Below, one piece after another: positions 47,885 to 58,475 of a DNA stretch of 64,000 nt. Position numbers and translations under genes: made by a program. Below the pieces are notes generated by a model. It saw nothing but the letters and a program-made list of their open reading frames with translations. It had not been told where the DNA came from and searched no databases. Where the stretch lies: positions 26,216,166 to 26,280,165 of the forward strand of contig CAIIXF020000011.1 of the NCBI GenBank assembly GCA_903813345.2, written 5' to 3'. The stretch is from Owenia fusiformis (Eukaryota; Annelida; Polychaeta; Sabellida; Oweniidae). The first letter of the stretch is position 1. Each line of letters opens with the position of its first letter.

Positions 47885-48694
47885 ACCCCCCTATCACACC
47901 AAACTAGTTCTTACCCGTTCTTGCCAGTCCTACGAAAACGTCGTAAAACGGGCTCAATCTGGCTGTGGTCGGGAAATATGTCTGAAATAATTAGCTTCTT
48001 CGTTCTTAAACAGTCTTCAATACGTCCATCTCGTTCGCAGTTCGTTCAGGTCGCACCACGTCGGTGTGCAACGTAGTAGAACGCATCCCTTAGACTAGAA
48101 GGTCAACATGACCTGATTACAGAACGGCATGGTCGCCATCGAATTTTGAATCGATTCAAAATTCTAAAATCACATTCCCGTCTGAGAACGTTCATAAAGT
48201 TCGTAAATAGACCTTAGAAAGTTGCAGCTACGTTCATTCCGTTCGCACACAGTTTAAAACCAGTTTTGGAGAACGCAGTGGCAACTTGTTTGGTGTGATA
48301 GCTATATTTTTGCTAACTCGTTCATAAGCAGTGTTAAATACGTTCTTAATCAGTTTAAACCCGTTTGTAATTAGTTCTACCTCGTTCTAAACACGTCCTC
48401 AGACAGTTCAACTCGTTGTTAAAACGTCCCTAGTAGGATTGAAGTACGACGGTTCCGTTCGTAGTACGTCCAGCTCGTCGTTAGTACGTTTTCACTCGTT
48501 CTAATTGTAGAACGTGACGACTACGAGAACATTTTGAACACTGTCTAAGTTCTAGAGGACCTACCCGTTCGAGTACGTTCGATGAAGTTTGTAAATAGAT
48601 CCCAAACGGTTCTTAGTAGGTCCAGTCCGTTCGTACACAGTTGAAGCCCGTTTTCGAGAACGTAGTGAGAACTAGTTTGGTGTGATAGTAGGGT
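47885..48694 (+). mobile_element. Phased-repeat DNA element, plus-oriented copy
   Basis: It begins ACCCCCCTATCACACCAAAC and ends GTTTGGTGTGATAGTAGGGT, imperfect inverted termini of about 20 bp, preceded by TA. An internal copy of the terminus, GTTTGGTGTGATAGC, at about 48288-48302 divides it into blocks A and B. Block B (48320-48498) is built of (C/A)GTTC and ACGTCC steps recurring about every 10.5 bp. There is no coding capacity. A second copy follows in opposite orientation. Confidence 0.8.
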
Positions 48695-48854
48695 AACTGT
48701 ACCGTAATTGTTTTTTGCAATTGCTTTAACATGCTTATTCTTTGAAATAAAAAAATTATAAAAAAAAAAATTCCATTTGTCAGACACAGGTATATTGTAA
48801 CAAACGTCATGTGACATGCAAAAGGTTTGTCCACATTTGTGGTTATCAAATCTA

Positions 48855-49615
48855 ACCCTACTATCACACCAAACTAGTTTTCACTACGTTCTCGAAAACG
48901 GGCTATTTACAAACTTCATCGAACGTACTCGAACGGGTAGGTCCCCTAGAACTTAATCATCCTCAAAATGTTCTCGTGGTCGATACGTTCTACAATTAAA
49001 ACGAGTGACAACGTACTAACGACTAGCTGGACGTACTACGAACGGAACTGTCGTACTTCAATCCTACTAAGGACGTTTTAACAACGAGTTGAACTGTCTG
49101 AGGACATATTGAGAATGAGGTAGAACTAATTGCAAACGGGTTTAAACTGATTAAAAACGTATTTAAGACTGCTTATGAACGAGTTAGCAAAAATATAGCT
49201 ATCACACCAAACAGGTTGCCACTGCGTTCTTCAAAACTGGTTTTAAACTGTGTGCGAACGGAATGAACGTAGCTGTAACTTTCTAAGGTCTATTTACGAA
49301 CTTCATGAACGTTCTCAGACGGGAATGTGATTATAGAATTTTGAAATGGTTCAAAATTCGATGACGACCATACCGTTCTGTAATCAGGTCATGATGACCT
49401 TCTAGACCAAGGGACGCGTTATACGACGTTGCACACCGACCTGGTGCGACCTGAACGAACTGCGAATGAGATGGACGTATTGAAGACTGTTTATGAAAGA
49501 AGTAGCTAATTATTTTAGACATATTTCCCGACCACAGCCAGATTGAGCCCGTTTTACGACTTTTTCGTAGGACTGGCAAGAACGGGTAAGAACTAGTTTG
49601 GTGTGATAGGGGGGT
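48855..49615 (-). mobile_element. Phased-repeat DNA element, inverted copy
   Basis: This is the reverse complement of the element at 47885-48694, separated from it by 160 bp. It starts ACCCTACTATCACACC and ends GGTGTGATAGGGGGGT, and is bounded by TA on both sides (48853-48854, 49616-49617). Relative to its partner it lacks about 45 bp near 48900. The pair makes a 1.73-kb palindrome. The frames at 48545-48867 and 49331-49636 fall inside it and are not genes. Confidence 0.8.
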
Positions 49616-49617
49616 TA

Positions 49618-50924
49618 GTTTAGAATCATCCTTCATTCAAGGGATTTCATTTATTACTCAATAGAAAGATGTGAAATACCCTTGGACCAGGGATGGTTAG
49701 AATAGCATTGAAGAGAAGTAAAATCATTAACTACAACACAGGGAGGACAGAAAATGATTATTATTGATAAAGTGGACAAGAAAACTAGCTATGTTTATCA
49801 AAGTATAAAATACCTCAAAGGTATGTTCCTTCCAACACCATTGATATGTTGATATGGTTCCCAAAGCAATTTTTTCTTAATTAGTAAAAACGTGAGAAGA
49901 TATCTTGCATCGACGGAATTAAAAAATTCAAAAATGTGAGGAAGTTTTATGATTTTTTGATGTCTTAAACTTGAAAATACCAGTAACAAGAAAGTAGAAA
50001 TTTCATCAAATACTTTACTTTCTCATGCTTGTGATGGTATACGTTTAGTGATGGTATATGTTTAGCGATGGTATATGTTTAAAGAGAAGATATTGTTCTA
50101 AATCCTATATTATTTGTATGGAAATTTAGTTTTGCGTCATTCTGGATAACTGTTAAAATCTTCTATGTGAAGTACTGTCTACATGTTCGACAGATCAATT
50201 TCAAATTTTCAGGGATGATTCTTGGAATGAAAATTTCGAACTGATAAGTTTTTAGTTATTCTGTGTAAATATTAAGATGGCAATTTTGATTTTTTGTGCT
50301 AACATCGTGTATCTAGTGTTGAGCATCCAGGATGAAAAGTCTATTTTGTTAGGGGACATGTTGTAAGTGTTAGTGTCCTGGTTAAGTTATTGATACCCAC
50401 TCGAAGAATTGGAGAAATAAGGTCTGCTATAAAATATATCGCATCCGTCAGGCTAGATAGACTAGAAAGAGACCAGTATCATGTCTCAGTTTTGTTTTAG
50501 TAATAATTTTGTAATAATAGGAATATCATACAGCTGTAAAAACAAGTCAATAAACGCATAAAAAAAGCCAATAAACACAATTTTAATGATGTTTTAAGTA
50601 TTTTTATTACACAAGTATTTTCTTTATTAAACTAGCTTTAATACTATAGTAGTATGTAAAAGGTCAGTAGATCCTCATTAGTTTTATTTTCCAGTTTATT
50701 GCGAAATAACTATCCAATTGTGATAAATGTTTCTACAAAACCAATCAAATACGGCCAAATGTATTTTCATGTCAGTGAAATGATTGTGTATAATGACTTT
50801 TTACAACAATTATTCGACTCGATAAAATTACTTCTTTGCTTTATGTCTTTTACAATGTGAGCTGTCTAGCAAAATATTTACCCCAAATGTTAATCCTTCC
50901 GTTTATTCTTATTTAAAGATTTAA
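49618..50924. other. Gene-free region
   Basis: It holds a fragment of a dispersed repeat at about 49630-49700 shared with 22228-22290. The run at 50028-50080 repeats GATGGTATA(C/T)GTTTAG three times. Nothing else was recognised. Confidence 0.35.
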
Positions 50925-51290
50925 GCCCTGGACCCAGTGCAATGTGGAATGACCATGCATCCTTCGAAGGTCGTTGCTTTGCAAAGGTCAATTTCTCACT
51001 TCTGTTTGTGTCAGTCGGTATCATGGATTCTCACCATGACAACCATACAACACTTAACATTTGACCTGCATAAGCAAGTAGCTTGTTATTCCCTATGATA
51101 CTGTTTATAGAATTTTACTCAAATATGAACTTATCAGCTTATCAGTTTCATTAGTTTCAATAGAATCTAGAACGAGTGACCTTGGGTGAATTGTAGGTTA
51201 CATAAGAGCATGCAGTTATTTGAAATAGCGTGTTCGGATTGGCTGGAATCAGACACACCTTGCTTAGCTATGTGTGAATATGTTATCATA
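50925..51290 (+). repeat. Interspersed repeat, uninterrupted copy
   Basis: It contains TAAGCCCTGGACCCAGTGCA, CCATGACAACCATACAACAC, ATTTGACCTGCATAAGCA, TTATTCCCTAT and GAAATAGCGTGTTCGGATTG in order. The same landmarks, in the same order, occur at 61189-63690, where two transposons have split them. Confidence 0.75.
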
Positions 51291-53169
51291 TATAAAATGC
51301 GACTAAATTGTTATTTGAGAGGTTAAGCTTTGCATATATAATCGAAACTGAACCTGTACGTATCACTCGACCATATACAAATTCATGTAGCCTTCTCATA
51401 TAAATAGCCGTTCAAATCCAGTGTTTGTTTAGACTACACCATAGCGTGTAATGATTCTATAGTATGTCATTGATGCGGTTTTATAGCTGGTTTTCTAATA
51501 CATATTTTAAACGAGCTCGTTTCGTAAGATTTTTGGCGCTAAATCATGCATGACATACATCATCGTGTTCAGCAAGAATTCAACTGTGCATCGAAATCAA
51601 AATTGACAGCATAGTGTTCAATAGACACGAGTAAAATGGTTCCCGTTGACCCAACGTCAAATTTCAAAATCTCCCGTTCTAAACCCGAAACTATGAAGCT
51701 GAAAGAGTATCTGAAGTAGACTAAGCGCGCATAAAACTATGAGCGCTCGATACATTCCTTTGTTAATTTTTGTACTTTGCGTTCACGGTTACGTTGTGAA
51801 AATCATCGTTAGCTTAACCTCTCCACTATACACAAGATAAAACACAAATCTCAGAGCAATGTAGCTGCTATTGAAACATTATATTATTGTCAGGTAAAAA
51901 AGTATGATGGCGTCATAATGTATCAAAAAGAAAGAAAAAGGAAAAAGAGAACATAATATTTCATATTTTAGGAAAAAAATAACAGAAATTATAGATCGGT
52001 TGACTTATGAATAGAGTTTGATGAATCAGATCATGCACGGTTTCTCAAATCCATACCTGCTATTGACTATGCGATTCACCATGTCTGTACTAATGTCATT
52101 GTTGCGATCTCCTTAGACCCTTTTCAAGTTTTCCCATTAGGACTAAAACAAAATAGAATTGCTTAAATGATAAATATGTATAATGTAAAACAACTTACGT
52201 GAAGTTAACATTGTAATTGTTTCATATAATGACATTGAATTATTTTCTCTTTCACATTAACTTAATAACCTACATTTCCTACCTACACTAATGAAATGAT
52301 TTTGATTATCCGGGTAACAGCGCTATTAGCAGCTGTCCATTCCTCAATAAGTAAGTAAGTAGTTAAAAATCTAGTTCGGATCAATTTTTGAGACAAACAA
52401 AACTAGGGCATTTTATTTCAAGAAAAAATCATAAATTGTACCTTTTGTTGATCATCAAGGAAATCTGTCGATATTATGGATAGAAAGAAATATCTGACGT
52501 CATTCGAGTTATTACCTGCCAGAGAATCAGAATCATATTCCATAATTCTTCACTATAATGACCAGAAGGGGGCGGAAGGTTTTCTAATTTGTTGGCGCAT
52601 TCTTTTCACGACAACTATTCATGCCATCAGTCCTCTGCAATGTATTGTGGGTGATAACATCATAATTCATAAAAAAGTTGTAGCTACTGGAAAAATGTTT
52701 GATTAATCTTCTGATGAAATTACCCTGACGTCATAGTTTCGTGAAAATACTATAGAATTATGGGACGACATATTATCCTTGCAAGAGAATGGATTCTTAG
52801 TTTATCGCAAGACATTTATGATACATTACGCAGAGGAAACGAGTGTCTTCGAACCCATATATCGGAGGATGATTATACCTGTAGCTCTATCATTTGCTTA
52901 AATTAAAACATTCATCACTTTTTATCTCGAATAAATGGTCACTCGGGTCAGGTTTGAATTGTTAGCGAAATATCTTGTTTGCCACGATTGACGTGGCTTG
53001 TGTCACGAATTGCAATTTTGAGAGGTTAGAGCTTGGACGTTAAATGGGTCAATGCTCTTTGGCATCTAAATCGACAAGGTTCTTGTCATCATGAGGAATC
53101 ATGGCCTTCTGTTAATTCATTTATCGTTGAAAAACAGAAATATGTGACGAGTTTTAGAATAGTACAATA
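51291..53169. other. Gene-free region
   Basis: No gene is supported. The ATG-initiated frame of 76 aa at 52476-52706 has no domain or splice context. Confidence 0.3.
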
Positions 53170-53255
53170 ATGTCATTTCGAAGGGCAATATAGTGAAATA
53201 TTGGACCGAGTGTCGAAGGTCCAATATTTCACTATATTGCCCGCAGAAATGACGT
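53170..53255. repeat. Foldback hairpin, 38-bp arms
   Basis: The arms 53170-53207 and 53218-53255 pair with four mismatches. The inner 25 bases, from GGGCAATATAGTG to TTGGACC, pair perfectly around the 10-base loop GAGTGTCGAA. Confidence 0.85.
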
Positions 53256-53305
53256 TATCAGTATTATTACCACCGTTAATGCACAGGGTTGAAATACTTT
53301 ATAAA

Positions 53306-53845
53306 TTCCACCATATTTTGTTATATTCAATGCATTCTTGTCCATTCTTGTTTTCCCAGATGTAGGTGCATATATTTGCTGTTATATTCAACACATTTAT
53401 GCTAATGTTTAATCCGGTCCATGAACACATGTCTGAATGCCATTCACAAGAAAATACCAGAGTTGGTTGATCACTTCATTCTGCATTGGGATAATGCACT
53501 TTGCCATACAGCAAATTTAATACAGAAGCAATCGGATAGCATGTGCATCAAATAAATAAACTAAACTGGAAATGGGCCCCAACTCCCAGTCCTTTATTTT
53601 GTTCCTATGGGGACTTAAAATCTGAACTCCTGGGAGAACTTCTCAAGACAGAAGATCTGAAAAGGTGATATTCGACAGAATGCATGTGATGAGTGAATGT
53701 GGCTTCAAACATGTGTTCATGGACTTGATTCAATATCAATTAAACTGTGTTGAACAAAATGGCAAATATATAAAACACCTAAAATGAACATCTGAGAAAA
53801 TAAGAATGTACAAGAATGCTTTGGATGTAACAAAATATGGTGGTA
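53306..53845 (+). mobile_element. Mariner relic with long inverted ends
   Basis: The left end CCACCATATTTTGTTA (from 53308), followed by GCATTCTTGT, is matched inverted at the right by ACAAGAATGC, then TAACAAAATATGGTGG (to 53843). Pairing extends for about 60 bp with gaps. A transposase relic lies inside. The element is about 540 bp, so it is internally deleted. Confidence 0.65.
53425..53670 (+). pseudogene. Decayed mariner transposase fragment
   Basis: Near 53487 the translation reads HWDNALCHTAN, the motif around the second catalytic aspartate of mariner transposases. Further on, APTPSPLFCSYGDLKSELLG recalls the APYSPDLAP...LKSxLRG region, with the third aspartate motif eroded. Stops and frameshifts are frequent. 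Confidence 0.6.
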
Positions 53846-55914
53846 TTACCAAAGTATACAAGGCATTAACATGATAAAATGTCACCACCTATACTAGTTG
53901 CTCATAATATTATGAGTTCAATCTTAAGTCACATTTGAATTTCTGAGAACTTGTAGATGATTCTGAAAAATAAATTGGTCAATTTGAAGCAAGTTGAAAA
54001 ATACCTTTTTGAACCTGAGAAGGTCATTGAAGGTGAAATCTCAAATATAAAGTTAGATTTGAACTTCTAAAACCGTTACGAAAGAAAATATTATAACATT
54101 TCATTTTCTTTTTTGCTCCGGGTACCCTAGTCATGGGTTGCCATGGTTACCATAGAACGCAGAATTTTAAATGCAACGTGATGAATTTCTGTGAGAAATG
54201 AGCCCAATTCAATAATGTTTTAAAAAAATTAGAGCGCTTTTGATCTTACTTTACGTACGTCAATTATAAAGTAGTCTAATTCGATGAAAACTAAAAATTT
54301 CAAATTCGACACTACCCGTCCGCCATCTTTGATGCTAATGTGACGGCCGTTACATTCGCTTGATACTGACCAGTGTAGTTTAAGTGGACAGAGCTGGGAT
54401 TACTTTGTATCCATTGTTGTTATGTTGATAACAAAAAAAGCTGTTGTCCGGATTATGCTGAAACAGTAGCAACATTTTGATTTTACCTGTGAAACTTATT
54501 CAGCTTTAATTTGAAAATATTTTCAACGAATTTCTAAATATCTATAGCTTGATTGAAACTCCAAATATGAGTTGTTAGAATGGCTTGATAATTGAATTGT
54601 GTTCATGAGGAGAACATTAGATTCAAACTGCACATCCACAGTGGACGCAGTCCAGTTAACAAGGCTATTTTAACAACGCAACACTGCCCCCATTGGCATT
54701 ATATGCAACGCAGTCGAGCGACGAATACACACAAAACTCAGATAGCTCTTATTGTTTCAAGAAAAGAAGACCATCCTCCAGGCTATCAGTTTATTCATAA
54801 AGAGAAGTAAATCATGCAATAGCCCAGCACCATCTCATCTATCTTCTACAGTACCCTCCAGACATCACTTCCCCAAATAAATCAACCTTCTACATCACAT
54901 CAATCAAATCAAAAATTCATCAATCCAATTTACTCATGTGATGATATTTTTCGGCGAAATTTGCTTCATTTCAGCCACATTTACACAAATCGTCCCATCT
55001 GCCTTTGGCTGGCCTTTACTTGCGTTGATTTTATTGCCGAACTGCGTTGGGCAGATGGATGGAGTGCGGCTATTCTAAACTCCATATGGTACGTTTCCCG
55101 CTTTTCAAAAGACACACGAAGATGTAATTGTGCCAACAGTACGTGGATCTTGATAACAATGCGATGATACTTCTGATTGCTTTGTTAAATTGGTATTGAG
55201 GACAAAATTTGACAAAACCACATTTTTGGTAGATTTCGATTTTGTGTGTGTTCATGCTAAGCTATATTGAACAGTCGAACAACGGGAATGCAATCGCAGG
55301 TGAGGTATATGAATGTTGATCACCGAATGGGACATACATGCTATTGTGTAATTTATCCAAAGCAATGATTCACCCCAAATCTTAACATGCCCTCCAAATT
55401 AAGTTTGGATTTTCCGCCATTGTTCAGCAATAATGTGCCGTAACCTCGTTTTGAATTACGCAAGTCGCAGTCCGCGGCTGTGCTCTCGTTTTGATTGTTG
55501 AATGTCAACCCGTGCATAGATAAATTCATAAAGTATACAGGTATAGTGCTTTTAAACATTAGACGTGATGATTACAATATTTTAATCCAAAATGAGGTTA
55601 ACACTAATGTTATTAGATAGAATATTTGCGAGGCGTCGTATTCCATCGTTAATGGAATCTAGATGAAATCTCCCTTTCGTGCACTGATGCTTGAAGAATT
55701 ATTTGAAAATGGCCAAAACATGATTTGAAAATCAAAAATGTCATTGAACAACAAGAGTAAGAGGTTAACATATACTAGGTATGGTGTCGGTGACCATCAA
55801 AATCACATGACCTCATTGTGCATGGACGTATGAGTAATATACAATTCGCGTTACATGAATATATCGAGTAAACTAACTTTTTAATATGTCGTTATATACT
55901 GTACGATCATAATA
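53846..55914. other. Gene-free region
   Basis: The frames at 54592-54810 and 54961-55167 are slightly GC-richer than their surroundings but match nothing I know. No repeats were recognised. Confidence 0.3.
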
Positions 55915-57040
55915 CAGGGTGGGCCAAAAAAAACCAATACCCAACTTTAAATCAGACTGAAAAAAGCTATGTTCAATATGATACATTGATTTATATATCA
56001 TTTTAAAGGTAATCCATTTTCGAACAATTTGGTATATAACACTATGTCATGAAATCAATATTAAAGTTTTATTATGCTTATTGGCTGGGAGGCCGGGTCA
56101 GTATTTAAGGTATCCAGATTTTAGGGAGAAAATAGTAAATCTGCGGAATAATGTTAATTTTTTATTTATAGAATGTCATTTTGTTAGGTGAATTAATGCT
56201 TGCATATTTGCATATTGTGTGACTAAACTTAATTTTTATGAATTTTAGTGTTGTTTATTATCAATAAGTACTCAAAGGGGGTCTGTTAAAAGACATTAAA
56301 TGTATATGTGACAAGGATTTTATTTTCCAACAAAACATTGCCTCGTACCATAGATCTCAGGAGACATTGGCATTCCTTGCAAACAAGGTGTCAATTTGAT
56401 TGATCTCGATGCTTGGCCACCCAATAGCCCCAATGATACATGTAATGTGTTTGATTACCATACATGGAGCCATCCCGAGGAAATGGTACAATCAAAAGCA
56501 TCCAATACACAGCTTTGATGTGCTGAAACAGAATCCTAAAGTGCTGAAATGAATTGCGACAGAAATCTCTCAATAAGGCTATTGATAGATTGCGCTACCA
56601 CTTGAAGCTTATTGTTGATGCATAGGGGAGGGGTGGGGGGATATTGAGCAATTGTGAAAATTGTTTAAATAAATAAAGTGTAAAATGTTATTAAACAACA
56701 CTGAAATTCATAAACAATACATTTAGTCACACAATGATGCAATTATCAATATCCAAGCATGTATTCACCTAACAAAAGAATGATATCTATAAATAAAAAA
56801 TGAACATAATTCCGCAGATTTACTATTTTATCTCTTAAATCTGGAGACCTTAAATAGTGACCCGGCCTCCCAAATAAGTATACTAAAACTTTACTATTGA
56901 TTTCATGACATAGTGTTATATACCAAATTGTTTGAAATTGTATAACCTTTAAAATGATATGAGAGTATATGTACCATATTGGATGTAACTATTTTTATCC
57001 TGATTTGAAGTTGGGTATTGGTTTTTTTTGGCCTACCCTG
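55915..57040 (+). mobile_element. DD37D mariner relic, copy 1
   Basis: It starts CAGGGTGGGCCAAAAAAAAC and ends GGCCTACCCTG, with TA on both sides (55913-55914, 57041-57042). Subterminal sequence (CAATACCCAACTT and its complement) is also inverted. At 1126 bp it is shorter than an intact mariner. The same family occurs inverted at 62405-63522. Confidence 0.85.
56325..56520 (+). pseudogene. Transposase relic in mariner copy 1
   Basis: It reads FIFQQNIASYHRS, where the second catalytic Asp is changed to Asn. After a frameshift it reads LDAWPPNSP...NVFDYHTWSHPEEM with the third Asp retained. The N-terminal DNA-binding part and first Asp are missing, so the copy is dead. Confidence 0.7.
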
Positions 57041-58318
57041 TATATTTAAGTTAAGATTTTGGCTTTAATAGGTTGATTTTGAAAACGCATTTGACGTATT
57101 GGATTTTTATTTGTATGAACCGTAAAACCAAACTAATTTTATAGATGATCTTAACTACCCTTTTCTTCCATATTATTACTAAGCAAACTCAATATAGAAG
57201 ATACTCAGTCGAGTTTTCAAATAAGATTTTAAAGTTAAAGATTGCACAACTAAACACACTTTTAGTGTGTTTATAAATAATTCGTGTTTTTAAATTTAAG
57301 CGTGGACACTACGTCACTATTTGCTGCCCAACTCTATCTTTCATAAGGAGCCCAAGGGAAGGAGCCATCGCTGATAAAACGCTAATTGTTTATAAGTGAG
57401 TAATTCCTTATCTCGCTAAGACATAGTTATTGGTAGGGAACCATTGTGATCCTTGGCATGAAGTCATATTATCCTCCAATCCACCTTATAAACAAAGCAT
57501 TTCGAGGAGAAACTTATTTATTTTAGGTGAAAAGAACATTTATAGTGATCGATAAAACATACAATTCTGTACAAATACGAAACGCCAAATTACGTTAATA
57601 GATTCTCGAGCAGTGTTCGAATTTTTTCTAGGTAATTCCACCCACATAATTGAACGGTTGGAAAATGATCGTTATATTCACATGGACGTGGGTGGAATTA
57701 CCTTGAAAAGACTCGTGCTCTGCTTAAAACTCTGTTAATGTAATACGAAAGTTTAAAGTCTTGCCAAGAGCATGTACATGAAATACTTCATCATATTCCT
57801 TACTAGATAAATCTTTAAACCTAAATTTTTGCTTCAAACACCTAAAGTGTACACCCGTATCTTTTGTCATTGTACGTTGTCGATTGTTGGGCGTGACTAT
57901 GCTGCAGTTCATACGAAGACGGTCATGACAGTGGTAGTGAGAAACTAGGTTAAGCCAATAAGTAAATGATGGTTCAGGCTACACTGAATAATATTGAGAG
58001 TTTAGATAATTATAACGATTATTATTGAACAGGTGTACAGTGTAACACATCTATTGAATATATATCGTAAAAGTTTATATCAACAAATTAATTTACATTT
58101 ACTATGATATAAGCTTACAATCCTAAGTTCCAATGATAGACATGAAATTTCAAAAGAAATGAATGCGAATATTAGTTTTAGTTCTCCTGAATCAAGTCAT
58201 TTTATGATGTATAAAAGATTGCTGTATCAGTCTTTATTGAAAAGTAAAAGCATGAATGCATGTACTTAACACGACGGCGGAGCTCGGGAACTATACCACT
58301 GGGGTAAGTGTACAGCTA
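57041..58318. other. Gene-free region with one foldback
   Basis: Apart from the foldback at 57609-57724, nothing was recognised. Confidence 0.3.
57609..57724. repeat. Foldback ending AGCAG...CTGCT
   Basis: The left arm contains TAGGTAATTCCACCCA and the right arm TGGGTGGAATTACCTTG. Pairing extends outward to AGCAG/CTGCT with several mismatches, over arms of about 36 bp. A minus-strand frame (57724-57912) starts beside it and is not supported as a gene. Confidence 0.55.
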
Positions 58319-58475
58319 CACGGGTGTTAAAACACGAATATACCATGAACACATGCTTTGAGGATCCGCGTTGTTTGAACCTACCGCCGAGCACACTTAT
58401 ACATTAAGACCCGTTACACAGTCATGATACCGCCGAGCAAGCTCATTGCATCATCGGGTCTGCTTTACCCCCGTG
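58319..58475 (-). repeat. 160-bp interspersed repeat, minus-strand copy
   Basis: It is the reverse complement of 36211-36370. Landmarks are CACGGGTGTTAAAACACG at the left and GGGTCTGCTTTACCCCCGTG at the right, with GAGGATCCGCGTTGTTTGAA between. The two copies are highly similar and 22 kb apart, so the repeat is relatively young. Confidence 0.65.

Noticed and set aside
48545-49636. Minus-strand frames of 84-101 aa
   Set aside because: They lie inside the inverted phased-repeat elements and arise from their periodic sequence.
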